A DNA stretch of 50,665 nucleotides from Thermoplasmata archaeon (GCA_022749935.1 JAKIWQ010000009.1:1-50665), one strand, 5' to 3'; numbered from the stretch's first letter, positions 41,878 through 49,684 are shown. Notes: generated by a model from the sequence alone, not told the origin. Made by a program: numbers and translations.

Positions 41878-42406
41878 GTCGCAAGGGCCAAGTGAGTTTC
41901 CGATTGAACTTTAGAACCGGGCGCTCATGGATTAGAACTGGAGTCGGCCCGAGCGATGGAATCCTTCCCGTTGGCTCAGTGGGTACCCAGCAGCAGAAAC
42001 GAGCCCCTCGTACATTTGCGACGGAGATGAGAGCCGTGGAAGGAACCGGTCATCGACCTCATCCATAATCTCCCGGCTTGACCGCACGGGCGGCCCTGAC
42101 TTCAGGCGGACTAGGGTCCAGGGTCCGACGGGGTTCAGCCCAGGGCTCGTTATGGAACCGGACCGGGTTCCAAGGTTTTGACAAACATGCTCCGATAGTG
42201 AGTTTTGTGCGGAGAGAGCGGTGAACCTCCACCAAATGGGGACGTGCCGGGCCAGTTCGCATTCACTCGGGACCATGAAAGGGGGATGCCCTCCGTTCTG
42301 AAACCCAACCCTTCTCAGAGCCCGCCCCCGCCCGGGCTTGATGAACGGTCACCGTCCAGTTTCGATCGTGCGCCCGTTGGCACGCCAGCCTTGTGCGTTA
42401 ATCAGA
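41878..42406. other. Unassigned 529-bp stretch of the island
   Basis: No convincing gene on either strand; open frames here lack conserved-looking sequence. It contains one copy of the motif TTTGACAAACATGC (42177-42190), which recurs in the next gap. It may hold recombination or regulatory sites, or a decayed gene. Confidence 0.5.
42177..42190 (+). repeat. Dispersed motif TTTGACAAACRTGC, copy 1
   Basis: TTTGACAAACATGC. Copy 2 (43138-43151) differs by one base. A shorter match TTGACAAAC occurs at 40254-40262, just before the tRNA-Gly. Confidence 0.5.
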
Positions 42407-42778
42407 TCAGTCCGGGTCCCTCAGTGTGGGGTCGCTCCGGTACCCCAGCCAGCCCCCAGCAGCCCCAGCAAACAGGCCGAGCACAATGCCGCCATAGAAG
42501 CATGTCACGACGCCGATTCCCGATAGTGTGATCACGACCTTGCCCCACAAGCGGTGGCGGGCTGGTCGGAGTAAGAAAAGTTGGGCGAATGCGAGGACGA
42601 GAATCCCGACCCCGATGCCGACGACCCCCAGTGCTTGGAGCGAGGGTCCGATGAATCTGACACCGAACCAAGTGACAAAGACCCCTGCCTGAGTCCCCAC
42701 CCATATGTACGCCACACCGCCAACGATGTCAACGACCCCGCCTACGGAAGACAGTCGCCAGGCTGTGAACACGGTCAT
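42407..42778 (-). CDS. Small multi-pass membrane protein
   Basis: 123 aa, product not recognised. Three or four hydrophobic helices: VGGVVDIVGGVAYIWVGTQA, FIGPSLQALGVVGIGVGILV (running on into LAFAQLFLL), and VVITLSGIGVVTCFYGGIVL with a Gly/Ala-rich continuation, then a short charged tail. The ATG at 42778 gives a compact membrane protein. The frame is open to an ATG at 42901, which would add a polar N-terminus. It reads toward the integrase and away from the nucleotide operon. Its role may be unrelated to the system or may be a membrane component of it. Confidence 0.55.
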   Translation of the reverse strand: MTVFTAWRLSSVGGVVDIVGGVAYIWVGTQAGVFVTWFGVRFIGPSLQALGVVGIGVGILVLAFAQLFLLRPARHRLWGKVVITLSGIGVVTCFYGGIVLGLFAGAAGGWLGYRSDPTLRDPD

Positions 42779-43526
42779 CGGTAGCTGAGACACCGGGCTT
42801 GGGGGGCCCCCTCTCCACCTTTCCTCATCTGAAGCCGAGTGGGTTGCCCTATGTTCGACGAGCGGTTGAGCGGTATTCGTCAACGCTTCGGGAAGAATCA
42901 TGCGGCACTTAGGCGTGTCATACAGCCAATCTTCGTTCGTATCTCCCCGCTACCGGGGTAAATGCGATCCGCGATTAGCGCCTGTTAACTTGGACCGGGC
43001 GATCCAAGGTCGAGCCCGTATAGTCGGTCTCGCATGCTGATTGCGGACACATTGGTCGGCGGCATTCCCCAAGGAGTCGCGTGCAAGTCGTCGTCCGGCT
43101 CTTCCTTCACGGGAGATTCGCGTTGAGAACATCCGGCTTTGACAAACGTGCGCAACGCCCAGTTGAACTCCCTGCTGCCAAGGGACGCCTTGCCGGAGCA
43201 CCACATGCTTCCAGTGCCATCAATAGCCCACCAGAGGGATGAGCCATTCGTGAAACCCGGAATCGGCTATCGGGAAAGCTTGGCTCACCGGTGAGGCCAT
43301 TCCGCCGGGCGGCCCCAATGTGGTCCAACCTCGAAGGTGGCCCTAGGAAGCAAGTATGCGGGTCCCGTGAAGGATAGAGCTGCCCGGCGGGACTTTTGTG
43401 TATAGCGCACGCAGCCCAGATCACAGACTCAGTCTTCCAAGGGTGCCATAAGGATGAATTCAACGGCCCCACTTTGCCTTGAGGCGAGCGCCAAGCGTAT
43501 GTTAGTCGGGTGCTCCGATCTAATGC
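42779..43526. other. Unassigned 748-bp stretch of the island
   Basis: No gene can be supported. The frames are interrupted or lack protein-like composition. A second copy of TTTGACAAACRTGC lies at 43138-43151. The last 30 bp hold CGTATGTTA (about 43495-43503), a possible TATA element for the operon starting at 43527. Confidence 0.45.
43138..43151 (+). repeat. Dispersed motif TTTGACAAACRTGC, copy 2
   Basis: TTTGACAAACGTGC, one base different from 42177-42190 and in the same orientation, about 960 bp apart in two gene-free stretches. Confidence 0.5.
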
Positions 43527-44261
43527 ATGACTGAGACAAGCTCGGCGGGAAGTGGGGGGAGCCCCCAACAAGACGTACCAGGCGCGGACGCAGGGTACCT
43601 TACCCAGGAGACAATCAGAAGGAGACTTGCCCCAGATCCAGGCGAAGCCCCGCTTATCGAGTGGGGGGAACACCTATCGGCGGAAGTGTCCGATGTGACC
43701 CAATACGTTGACTCTTGGTTCTGCGACCTTCACATGGGTGGCCAAGCGTACCTTAGCTCGAGCAAGCATCTCAGCCGACTAGATTGGAAGCAGGATTTCG
43801 AAATTTCGCCCGGCGACTTTGGGCTCCTCATCACGGAAGAACGCGTGAATATACCCCCTGACCTGGCCGCGTTCATTTCGCTCCGCTTCCAAATCGCCCT
43901 TAGGGGCCTGGTCAACATCAGCGGTCGACATGTTGATCCTGGCTACAAGGGAAGATTGGTCTTCTCCGTATACAATGCAGGAGTCCGCCCGGTCGTGCTT
44001 CGACGTGGCGACCCAATCTTCATGATCACCTTTGCAAAACTGGACCACGTTGTTCCCGACCGCCACGATCCTCGATTCGTGGGGATTGACAGCATCAAGG
44101 CGGAGTGGATGGAGTACGTGAAAGGTCCGCCCGTCTCGCTCGTGAAATTGCATAAGCAAGTGGATCGGTTGGAAATCTATCTTTGGGCTCTGATGTCGGG
44201 CCTAGGCGGGCTTTCCATTGCGGTCGCGGCCGGGCTCATCCTTGGATTGCTGCATTGGTGA
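43527..44261 (+). CDS. Dcd/dUTPase-fold protein with C-terminal membrane helix
   Basis: 244 aa. Residues about 50-180 carry the dCTP deaminase/dUTPase fold: ISPGDFGLLITEERVNIPPD, ISLRFQIALRGLVNISGRHV, DPGYKGRLVFSVYNAG and VLRRGDPIFMITFAKLD. The Dcd catalytic Glu, which in the E. coli enzyme lies in VLEFYN, is replaced here by Ser (LVFSVYN), and the Ser/Arg of GRSSLAR are also changed, so deamination is unlikely; nucleotide binding is still plausible. A coiled linker (KLHKQVDRLEI) and one membrane helix (about 218-243, LSIAVAAGLILGLL) end the protein. The helix would tether it to the inner face of the membrane. First gene of a three-gene operon; the next gene starts 3 bp later. The ATG at 43527 is probably leaderless. 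Confidence 0.75.
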   Translation: MTETSSAGSGGSPQQDVPGADAGYLTQETIRRRLAPDPGEAPLIEWGEHLSAEVSDVTQYVDSWFCDLHMGGQAYLSSSKHLSRLDWKQDFEISPGDFGLLITEERVNIPPDLAAFISLRFQIALRGLVNISGRHVDPGYKGRLVFSVYNAGVRPVVLRRGDPIFMITFAKLDHVVPDRHDPRFVGIDSIKAEWMEYVKGPPVSLVKLHKQVDRLEIYLWALMSGLGGLSIAVAAGLILGLLHW

Positions 44262-44264
44262 GCA

Positions 44265-45308
44265 ATGAGCCGTCGGACCAATTTGAGTAGAGACAGGTCG
44301 CCCCAGTCTCAGCGAGGGGGTATCGACATAGCGGACGACGTTTCATTATCAACTGGTGGATTGTTTAACCAAACCCGGCTCGAACAGTTTAGGCACTATG
44401 TAGCAGAGAGACAAAGGATCTGGGCCGCGCGCAACCTCCGGAAGGAGCCACCCCCTTGGACTATTGACCCAATTCTATCGAGTCAAAGGTTTACCAACGT
44501 GTACCGGGAGCTAGACCCGGGTACCGTGTACGCGAGGACCGAAATTCTAGAAAATGCTGCGGCGGCGCCGGACCGAGTTTTCAACATTATGCTTTATCGA
44601 CTGATTGGAAGAAAGGAGACGCACCGGGCGCTCGGGTTTCAGAAACTCGAGACATTCGACTCGAAGGGGCTCGAGACGGCATTGAAACTCGTGCGTGAAT
44701 CGGGCCAACCCACATTCACTGCGGCGTACATGGTCAGTGGCTACCGATCGATGGGGTCCAGGGACAAGATCGTGAACGTCTCTCGGCTCTTCGGAAGATT
44801 GCACAATGGCTTCGACGAGTTCTATCCTTTCTTGGCACGTGCGGTCAATCTGCCAGCAGCTTATGCGACGGTTCGGAGTCGCGATGGGTTCGGAAACTTT
44901 CTGGCTTACCAAATCCTGGTGGATTTGATGTATCCAATAGAACGCGATGGTGGGCGGGGAATCCTGCCGTTTACACCCGACCAATGGGCGGCCGCCGGGC
45001 CTGGTGCCCAAAAGGGAATCGGCCTGCTAACTGGAGGGAGCGGCGCATCGGATTTGTCGGTCATGCGCTGGCTCCGGTCGCACCAGCGATCTGAATTCGA
45101 GCGGCTCTCAATTGGATTCGAATACCTCAGGGACAGCCGCGGCGTCACTATCGAGATATCGCTTGCGAATATCCAAAACTGCCTTTGCGAATTTTACAAA
45201 TACGAGAAGATACGGGAGGGCACTGGCAGAGGCCGGCGACTCTTCCGGCCTTCGCCGGTCGGTTCGAGCCCCGACGAACTAGGTTCCGAAAACATTGGGG
45301 CGTTCTAG
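44265..45308 (+). CDS. HMUDK_hel-like protein (5-hmdU DNA kinase helical-domain relative)
   Basis: 347 aa. Residues about 40-110 match my recollection of the helical domain found in phage 5-hydroxymethyl-dU DNA kinases and related thymine-hypermodification enzymes: HYVAERQRIWAAR, PPPWTIDPIL (64-70) and QRFTNVYRELDPGT (74-87). The remainder (NIMLYRLIGRKETHRALGF, ARAVNLPAAYATVRSRDGF, FLAYQILVDLMYPI) is all-helical with conserved aromatic and acidic residues. No P-loop is visible, so it is not itself a classical kinase. It lies between the Dcd-fold and ThyA genes with gaps of 3 and 2 bp. The likely role is acting on a modified pyrimidine made by the ThyA-type partner; that is inference. Confidence 0.65.
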   Translation: MSRRTNLSRDRSPQSQRGGIDIADDVSLSTGGLFNQTRLEQFRHYVAERQRIWAARNLRKEPPPWTIDPILSSQRFTNVYRELDPGTVYARTEILENAAAAPDRVFNIMLYRLIGRKETHRALGFQKLETFDSKGLETALKLVRESGQPTFTAAYMVSGYRSMGSRDKIVNVSRLFGRLHNGFDEFYPFLARAVNLPAAYATVRSRDGFGNFLAYQILVDLMYPIERDGGRGILPFTPDQWAAAGPGAQKGIGLLTGGSGASDLSVMRWLRSHQRSEFERLSIGFEYLRDSRGVTIEISLANIQNCLCEFYKYEKIREGTGRGRRLFRPSPVGSSPDELGSENIGAF

Positions 45309-45310
45309 AC

Positions 45311-46366
45311 ATGCACTCATTTGTCGGCACCAATGCGAACTCCGTGTGGCAAGCAGCTGCAAAGGATTTGCTCGCCAGCGGATATGATCAGCCCAGTCGT
45401 GCGGGCCCAACTAAGGAAATCCGGCCAGTGGCGATCCAAATCTCGGATTCACGCGACAGGATAGTCTTCGCCCGGCCGATGAATCCAGCTTTTGCAGTCG
45501 CTGAGGTCCTTTGGATCCTCGCGGGGTCAGATGACGCCGGGTTTGTCGAATTCTGGAATCCCCGAATGAAGGACTATGTCGATCCTGGGGCGCGCCGATT
45601 GCATGGGGCATATGGGGCGCGACTTGGCTCGCGGCCTAAGTTGTCGCGGAGGGCAGAGGCCATCCTTCGGGGCGACATCACCAAACAACCGACACCGATT
45701 GACCAGTTGAAACGGTCCGAACAGATTTTGACGCACTCTCCTGCTACGCGTCAACTCGTCCTTCAGATATGGGACAAGGAAGTCGATCTTCCCAATCCTG
45801 ATCCGGTGTCAAATGATGTCCCTTGCAATGTGGCTAGCCAGCTTCTTGTTAGAGGCGGGCAATTGGAATGGTTCCAGCTCATGCGTTCGACAGATATCGT
45901 CTGGGGATTGACATACAACCTGGTCCAGTGGACAACACTTCAGGAGATAGTCGCGGGCTGGACGGGGCATGGGATCGGGACATTCACTCTCGTTAGCGAC
46001 TCCCTCCACGTATATCGTCGACACCTCGATTCCCTCTCGGCCTGGGCAACTGCCATGCCACCAGTGGGCCTCGGGCGGCCTAGCGACCTTGGCGTAGCGA
46101 GGTATTCGATGTGGGAGCAGCTTTTCGAAAAGGTCGTCGATGACGCCCTTGACATAATGGACGCTCGCTCGGAGCGAGAAATACTGGCCGCGGCAGACCG
46201 GCATTCTGACCTGCCCGGCGGTTACCGAGAGTGGCTGTTTTTGCTCGCGGCCGATGGGCTCCGACGTCAGGGCCATGAAAAACAGGCCCGAGAGCTTGTT
46301 CTTGAGGCGGGAAAGTATTGGTCGACGAGCTGGTTGGCCTGGGCCGATAATCGCGGCCGGACGTAG
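45311..46366 (+). CDS. ThyA-family pyrimidine (hydroxy)methylase
   Basis: 351 aa. Thymidylate-synthase fold with the key residues at E. coli spacing: Glu 65 (EVLWILAG), RRLHGAYGARL, nucleophile Cys 172 (DVPCNV), Arg 192 and Asp 195 (MRSTD), Asn 203 (TYNLVQW; Asn selects uracil, dCMP hydroxymethylases have Asp) and His 233/Tyr 235 (SLHVY). The offsets from the Cys (+20, +23, +31, +61, +63) equal those of E. coli ThyA. The usual C-terminal segment that closes over the folate is replaced by a helical extension, so the product may be 5-hydroxymethyl-dUMP rather than dTMP. Last gene of the operon; ATG 2 bp after the previous stop. Confidence 0.85.
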   Translation: MHSFVGTNANSVWQAAAKDLLASGYDQPSRAGPTKEIRPVAIQISDSRDRIVFARPMNPAFAVAEVLWILAGSDDAGFVEFWNPRMKDYVDPGARRLHGAYGARLGSRPKLSRRAEAILRGDITKQPTPIDQLKRSEQILTHSPATRQLVLQIWDKEVDLPNPDPVSNDVPCNVASQLLVRGGQLEWFQLMRSTDIVWGLTYNLVQWTTLQEIVAGWTGHGIGTFTLVSDSLHVYRRHLDSLSAWATAMPPVGLGRPSDLGVARYSMWEQLFEKVVDDALDIMDARSEREILAAADRHSDLPGGYREWLFLLAADGLRRQGHEKQARELVLEAGKYWSTSWLAWADNRGRT

Positions 46367-46491
46367 TCCCGCTCGGTACAGGATTGAGGTCTCCCAAGGC
46401 TAATGAAGCCAATTGGACCGGTTCGTGACGTCACTCGGCGAACGCAGCGCTTCCAAGCAGTCCTGCGCCTTTGCCCCGGCCAATCGATCGC

Positions 46492-47271
46492 CTAGTGATT
46501 TGGAGCCAGCTCTCTCGAAACTTCTGCGACCAAAGCGGCGAAGGGACGTTTTCCTTTCCGTTTGTCCACAAAAGCCCTCGTTGAGTGCACTACGAGTGTG
46601 CCTAGGGCCGCCCCGGTTTCGTTAGCGACACAGGCTTGAAGTCGGGCGAGGCCCAGGAGATTTCCGGGGACCTTGTATCGATAATCGTGATTTCGATAGA
46701 GGGCTGTCAGATGCACTTTCCCCTCGACAAGTTTGAAGGAGAGGTGTGTCAGGCAAGGGGCGCCCTCTAGTCGACCGCCATCGGACCCACCGTCGTATAG
46801 GGGGAGTTCATAAGCCCCATCTAGAATGCCTAGTTCGTAACATGCCCGGAACGCAATCCCCCTTTTGGAATTGGCCCACTTCATCTTGCGGATCATTCGG
46901 TCGAGCGGATTGACCACGTTTCCCACACTGTCTATTCGGTGGATCATTCGATAGGCGTACCTGCCCCAACTCGAATCACCCTTCTTGAAGAATGCATACT
47001 GTGCCGGATACCTTTCGTAGACTCCCTTCAATCCGTGAAGGCGATACTCCCAGCCGGGGAATATCGTCTCGGCTACTGTGTGAATGGCGTAAGCGTCCTC
47101 ACTTTGATAGAAAGCGTCGATCAGTGTTCTGACACGATTAGCAGCCCCACCGTCCACCCCCGGCGATTCGATGTCTAGGATCACGTTCAGGGTTTCACCG
47201 TTGCCAAGGAGGTACTCAGAGGCGGCAAGCCATGCCGCTGTCCGTGTCGGGGCTGAAAAGACTCTGGTCAA
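46492..47271 (-). CDS. Divergent ThyA-fold protein
   Basis: 259 aa. A second, very different thymidylate-synthase-like protein. Cys 173 (APCLTH), Arg 193 and Asp 196 (YRNHD) and Asn 204 (VPGNLLGLARL) keep exactly the +20, +23 and +31 offsets of ThyA, and SSWGRYAYRM resembles the WGxxYGxxW motif. The later His/Tyr pair is not conserved (HSTRAFV). The C-terminal part is short and basic (DKRKGKRPF). TTG start overlapping the peptidase stop by 4 bp; last gene of the five-gene operon. It may methylate or hydroxymethylate an unusual pyrimidine, possibly in a carrier-bound or nucleic-acid context. Confidence 0.75.
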   Translation of the reverse strand: MTRVFSAPTRTAAWLAASEYLLGNGETLNVILDIESPGVDGGAANRVRTLIDAFYQSEDAYAIHTVAETIFPGWEYRLHGLKGVYERYPAQYAFFKKGDSSWGRYAYRMIHRIDSVGNVVNPLDRMIRKMKWANSKRGIAFRACYELGILDGAYELPLYDGGSDGGRLEGAPCLTHLSFKLVEGKVHLTALYRNHDYRYKVPGNLLGLARLQACVANETGAALGTLVVHSTRAFVDKRKGKRPFAALVAEVSRELAPNH

Positions 47272-47894
47272 GGCGGGACCTCCCCTAGGACCATGACCTC
47301 GAACAAATGGTTCGAGATGAAATCCGAGGACAGCAGCGCGTGGCCATTATCGCCCCAACTCGAGCCCCAACTGTTCCGGATTAGGATATTCGGCTCGCTC
47401 GTTTCGGCTACACCGACCGCCACAACTGCGTGACGCGCGAGAGTCTTTGGACCGCTCTCAATCACCCATGGATCTCTTGGACGGTAGAAGCCCCTCGGCA
47501 AGCTGATTCCAAGGATGGCCACTTGATCTGCACTCAACGTGTGGAGAATAGCGTCAATGTTTGACTTGATCCGAGTAGAGCGCCTGCGGAACACAGTCTG
47601 ACCACTGGGTGGCCTCCAATCTCTTGGCGGGGCGTCTTCGAAGTAAGGACACAATCGTTCCACGGACTGACCTTCGCGCTCAAGGGCAATCATTGCGGCC
47701 GGGATGGTGCAACCATTCGTCGGGTTGCCTCGGGTAGAAAAGAAGTGCAAGTATTCAGGAGAAAGAGTCATTACGGCCCCAAGGGAAAATTCATGGGAAG
47801 CTGTAACGGAGTGCGCAAGGCAGGTTGGCCGTCTCCCCTGGTCACGAACTATTCCGAGCTTCGGCCTAAGATCGACTGTCAGGGGGGGCATCAT
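47268..47894 (-). CDS. Papain-fold (C1) cysteine peptidase without propeptide
   Basis: 208 aa. Catalytic Cys 25 (RDQGRRPTCLAHS) with oxyanion Gln 19, His 155 (RHAVVAVG) and Asn 174 (RNSWGSSWGDNG): the complete papain set at nearly papain numbering. There is no signal peptide and no propeptide, so it is made in the cytoplasm in a form that could be active at once. The upstream gene, which overlaps by 4 bp (ATGA), encodes a chagasin-type inhibitor domain, the known class of inhibitor for this peptidase family. Its substrate may be one of the neighbouring proteins or a cell-suicide target. Confidence 0.88.
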   Translation of the reverse strand: MMPPLTVDLRPKLGIVRDQGRRPTCLAHSVTASHEFSLGAVMTLSPEYLHFFSTRGNPTNGCTIPAAMIALEREGQSVERLCPYFEDAPPRDWRPPSGQTVFRRRSTRIKSNIDAILHTLSADQVAILGISLPRGFYRPRDPWVIESGPKTLARHAVVAVGVAETSEPNILIRNSWGSSWGDNGHALLSSDFISNHLFEVMVLGEVPP

Positions 47895-48883
47895 GATGCC
47901 CCACCGCCTTCGAGGAGAGCCCGCTTGACTTGCCTAGCGAGCCCGGATTCCTCAGGACCGTAATTCTGTACGAGGATCTCGACTCGGGCTGCCGCTTCAT
48001 TGTTCCAGGGCCGACGGTCTGCCAACTCAAGGTTCAAGCTCCCTGTTTCCTTCGCCCGTAGGATGAGTCGTCGGGAAACATCCCCACCATACTCCTCTCC
48101 GATGCTGCCCCGCTCCTGGCTGATTTCAAAACCTGTCTTCGCGCCGTCCAGATCCCAAAGGAATCCAGAAGATGACCGGTCAATCAATTCCGTGACGAAT
48201 ACATCGAACGGCCCGGCTTCTATGATGGATCCGGAATCAGAAGGTGTAAGCATCCAGACGTCGGTTTTAGGGTCGGGGAGCTGGAGGCCGGCATTCGCCG
48301 CGCGCTTGACTTCTTGCAGGTTTGTGTTTTCGGCGAGCCCTCGGGCCGCTGCCAAAGGGAGAATGTTGGCTCCGAACAGGGACCAGCACATCGCCCGAAA
48401 GCTTACACCCATGCGAAGTGCAAGCTGATAAACGATGCTTGGCTCCCTAAGTCGGGGAGCTTTCCAACCGTAACGGTTGGCCAGCTGCACAATCCTACTT
48501 TTCGGGGCGAGAAGCTCGGATGCGAAGGATTCAGCCGCCTGTTCCTCGATGGGAATAGGGTTCCCGCCCAAACTGGCCGAGTCGCTTTCGGGACCGTCGA
48601 ATTGGGTCCTGTGGTCCATCACAATGTGCCCCAATTCGTGGGCAAGAGTGAAACGCTGTGTACCTAGCCCCCTGTTTGTCGTGATTAGGATTCCCCGGGC
48701 ATCATCGTCAACCACAACCGTTCCACCGAGTAAGTTGCGAATAGGTCTGAAGAGGACTGGGAATCCGAGAGCCGCTGTGGCGTGAATGATATCGAAGCCG
48801 GTTCGCTTCCCATAGGGAAACATGTCCCGAATTCGTGCAGCCTCGGAAGTCGCCCGGAGTATCCGGCTTCTACGGTCCGCCAT
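47891..48883 (-). CDS. M78 (ImmA/IrrE) metallopeptidase fused to chagasin-like inhibitor
   Basis: 330 aa. Residues about 25-200 are an ImmA/IrrE peptidase: zinc motif HELGH (82-86) in TLAHELGHIVMDH and the third-ligand region EEQAAESFASELL (113-125). Residues about 215-308 carry the three loops of chagasin (I42) inhibitors: SSSGFLW (237-243; compare NPTTGYxW), GEEYGGD (262-268) and DRRPWN (289-294). The usual target of such inhibitors is the papain family, and a C1 peptidase is the next gene with a 4-bp overlap. The start overlaps the XRE gene by 14 bp. A zinc peptidase joined to an inhibitor suggests it holds the C1 enzyme until a signal. Confidence 0.83.
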   Translation of the reverse strand: MADRRSRILRATSEAARIRDMFPYGKRTGFDIIHATAALGFPVLFRPIRNLLGGTVVVDDDARGILITTNRGLGTQRFTLAHELGHIVMDHRTQFDGPESDSASLGGNPIPIEEQAAESFASELLAPKSRIVQLANRYGWKAPRLREPSIVYQLALRMGVSFRAMCWSLFGANILPLAAARGLAENTNLQEVKRAANAGLQLPDPKTDVWMLTPSDSGSIIEAGPFDVFVTELIDRSSSGFLWDLDGAKTGFEISQERGSIGEEYGGDVSRRLILRAKETGSLNLELADRRPWNNEAAARVEILVQNYGPEESGLARQVKRALLEGGGAS

Positions 48884-49229
48884 CGCCCCGCTTCCTTTTC
48901 CGGGATTGGAGGAACTGGGCGAACCGGACCACTTCGGCCCGGTCCTCGGGTGTAAGTTTCGCGGCGGTACGTGTTACCAACGCAATGCCTGGTTGGTCGG
49001 ATACCACCGTCTCGTCCGTGCCGACAAGGTCCCCGACACCACATTCGAACAACTTGGCCATGCTACGCAGCTCGAGGGAATCGACCCCCCGATCGCCCGT
49101 TTCAATCAAGGAAATCGAGGATCGGGACACACCAATGTATTGCGCGACCTCTTCTTGTGAGAACCCTCGGTACGACCGAGCTTCCTTGATGCGATTCCCC
49201 AAGGCCACCCGTTCTTGACTTTCACTCAT
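48870..49229 (-). CDS. XRE-family transcriptional regulator
   Basis: 119 aa. Helix-turn-helix at residues about 12-65 (LGNRIKEARSYRGFSQEEVAQYIGVSRSSISLIETGDRGVD). The C-terminal part contains DRAEVVRFAQFLQSRKRK. XRE/ImmR-type repressors are often paired with an M78 peptidase that cleaves them, as in ImmR/ImmA, and here the M78 gene is the next, overlapping gene. It probably binds the palindromes at 49571-49587 and 49646-49662. Overlaps the carrier-like gene by 4 bp (ATGA). Confidence 0.88.
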   Translation of the reverse strand: MSESQERVALGNRIKEARSYRGFSQEEVAQYIGVSRSSISLIETGDRGVDSLELRSMAKLFECGVGDLVGTDETVVSDQPGIALVTRTAAKLTPEDRAEVVRFAQFLQSRKRKRGDGGP

Positions 49230-49567
49230 GCTACCTTACCACCGTCCTTGGTCTTCTTTGGCGGGCGTCGCCTAACCTCATCGAGCATTTTCGGAACCAG
49301 GTCATCGACCGCCTCTTCGGGGCTGTCGTAGCCCCCAGAACGGATCAAGGTTGGATTCAGGGGAATCCGAAGATGTTTTTCGAATATCGGCGACGTCTCG
49401 GCAACAGCTTTGGAGTCAATTGCGGGCATGCTATTCCATACATCAGTTGCGGTGGCGCCAGTGGAGTCGGGGGGTCTCTCGGCGAACACCTCCCACTCCT
49501 TCTGTATCTGCCGGAGTGTAGATAGGAGTTCAGCCCGGAGAGCCTGCTCCACTGCCGCAATCGTCAC
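49226..49567 (-). CDS. Acyl-carrier-protein-like small protein
   Basis: 113 aa. An N-terminal helix (AAVEQALRAELLSTLRQIQKE) leads to AIDSKAVAETSPIFEKHLRI and then PLNPTLIRSGGYDSPEEAVD. This resembles carrier proteins: DS (Ser 52, the possible phosphopantetheine site), helix II with E/F spacing, IP 16-17 residues after the Ser (18-19 in E. coli ACP) and a final helix after YDSPEEA. The tail is basic (PKKTKDGGK). A phosphopantetheinyl transferase gene lies 117 bp upstream on the same strand, which supports the idea. GTG start, first gene of the operon, just downstream of the palindromic operator. The alternative is a small DNA-binding or antitoxin-type protein. Confidence 0.6.
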   Translation of the reverse strand: MTIAAVEQALRAELLSTLRQIQKEWEVFAERPPDSTGATATDVWNSMPAIDSKAVAETSPIFEKHLRIPLNPTLIRSGGYDSPEEAVDDLVPKMLDEVRRRPPKKTKDGGKVA

Positions 49568-49570
49568 GGA

Positions 49571-49587
49571 TGTTCGATTATCGAACA
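49571..49587 (-). promoter_or_regulatory. Perfect 17-bp palindrome (operator) at the operon start
   Basis: TGTTCGATTATCGAACA: 8-bp arms around one central base. It lies between the TATA box and the GTG at 49567 and covers the predicted transcription start. Likely operator of the XRE regulator encoded in the operon. Confidence 0.7.
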
Positions 49588-49598
49588 GTCATGCGGCG

Positions 49599-49607
49599 CC
49601 TTATACC
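49599..49607 (-). promoter_or_regulatory. TATA box of the five-gene operon
   Basis: GGTATAAGG on the minus strand with a purine-rich AAA just upstream (BRE-like), centred about 36 nt from the GTG; predicted transcription start inside the palindrome. Confidence 0.65.
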
Positions 49608-49645
49608 TTTCGGGTCGCCTTGCTCCTCGAAAAGTGCGGCGACAA

Positions 49646-49662
49646 TGTTCGAGATTAGAACA
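49646..49662 (-). promoter_or_regulatory. Second, imperfect operator copy
   Basis: TGTTCGAGATTAGAACA: the same outer TGTTC/GAACA arms as the perfect palindrome, with mismatches near the centre. Spaced 75 bp centre to centre, upstream of the TATA box. Confidence 0.5.
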
Positions 49663-49684
49663 GGATGCGAAATCGCGACTTTCA

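Noticed and set aside
41932-42276. 114-codon minus-strand frame in the island gap
   Set aside because: No ribosome binding site, promoter or protein-like periodicity, and a mixed unlikely composition.
43107-43673. 188-codon minus-strand frame over the start of the Dcd-fold gene
   Set aside because: It runs into the start of a clear plus-strand gene and lacks any recognisable pattern.
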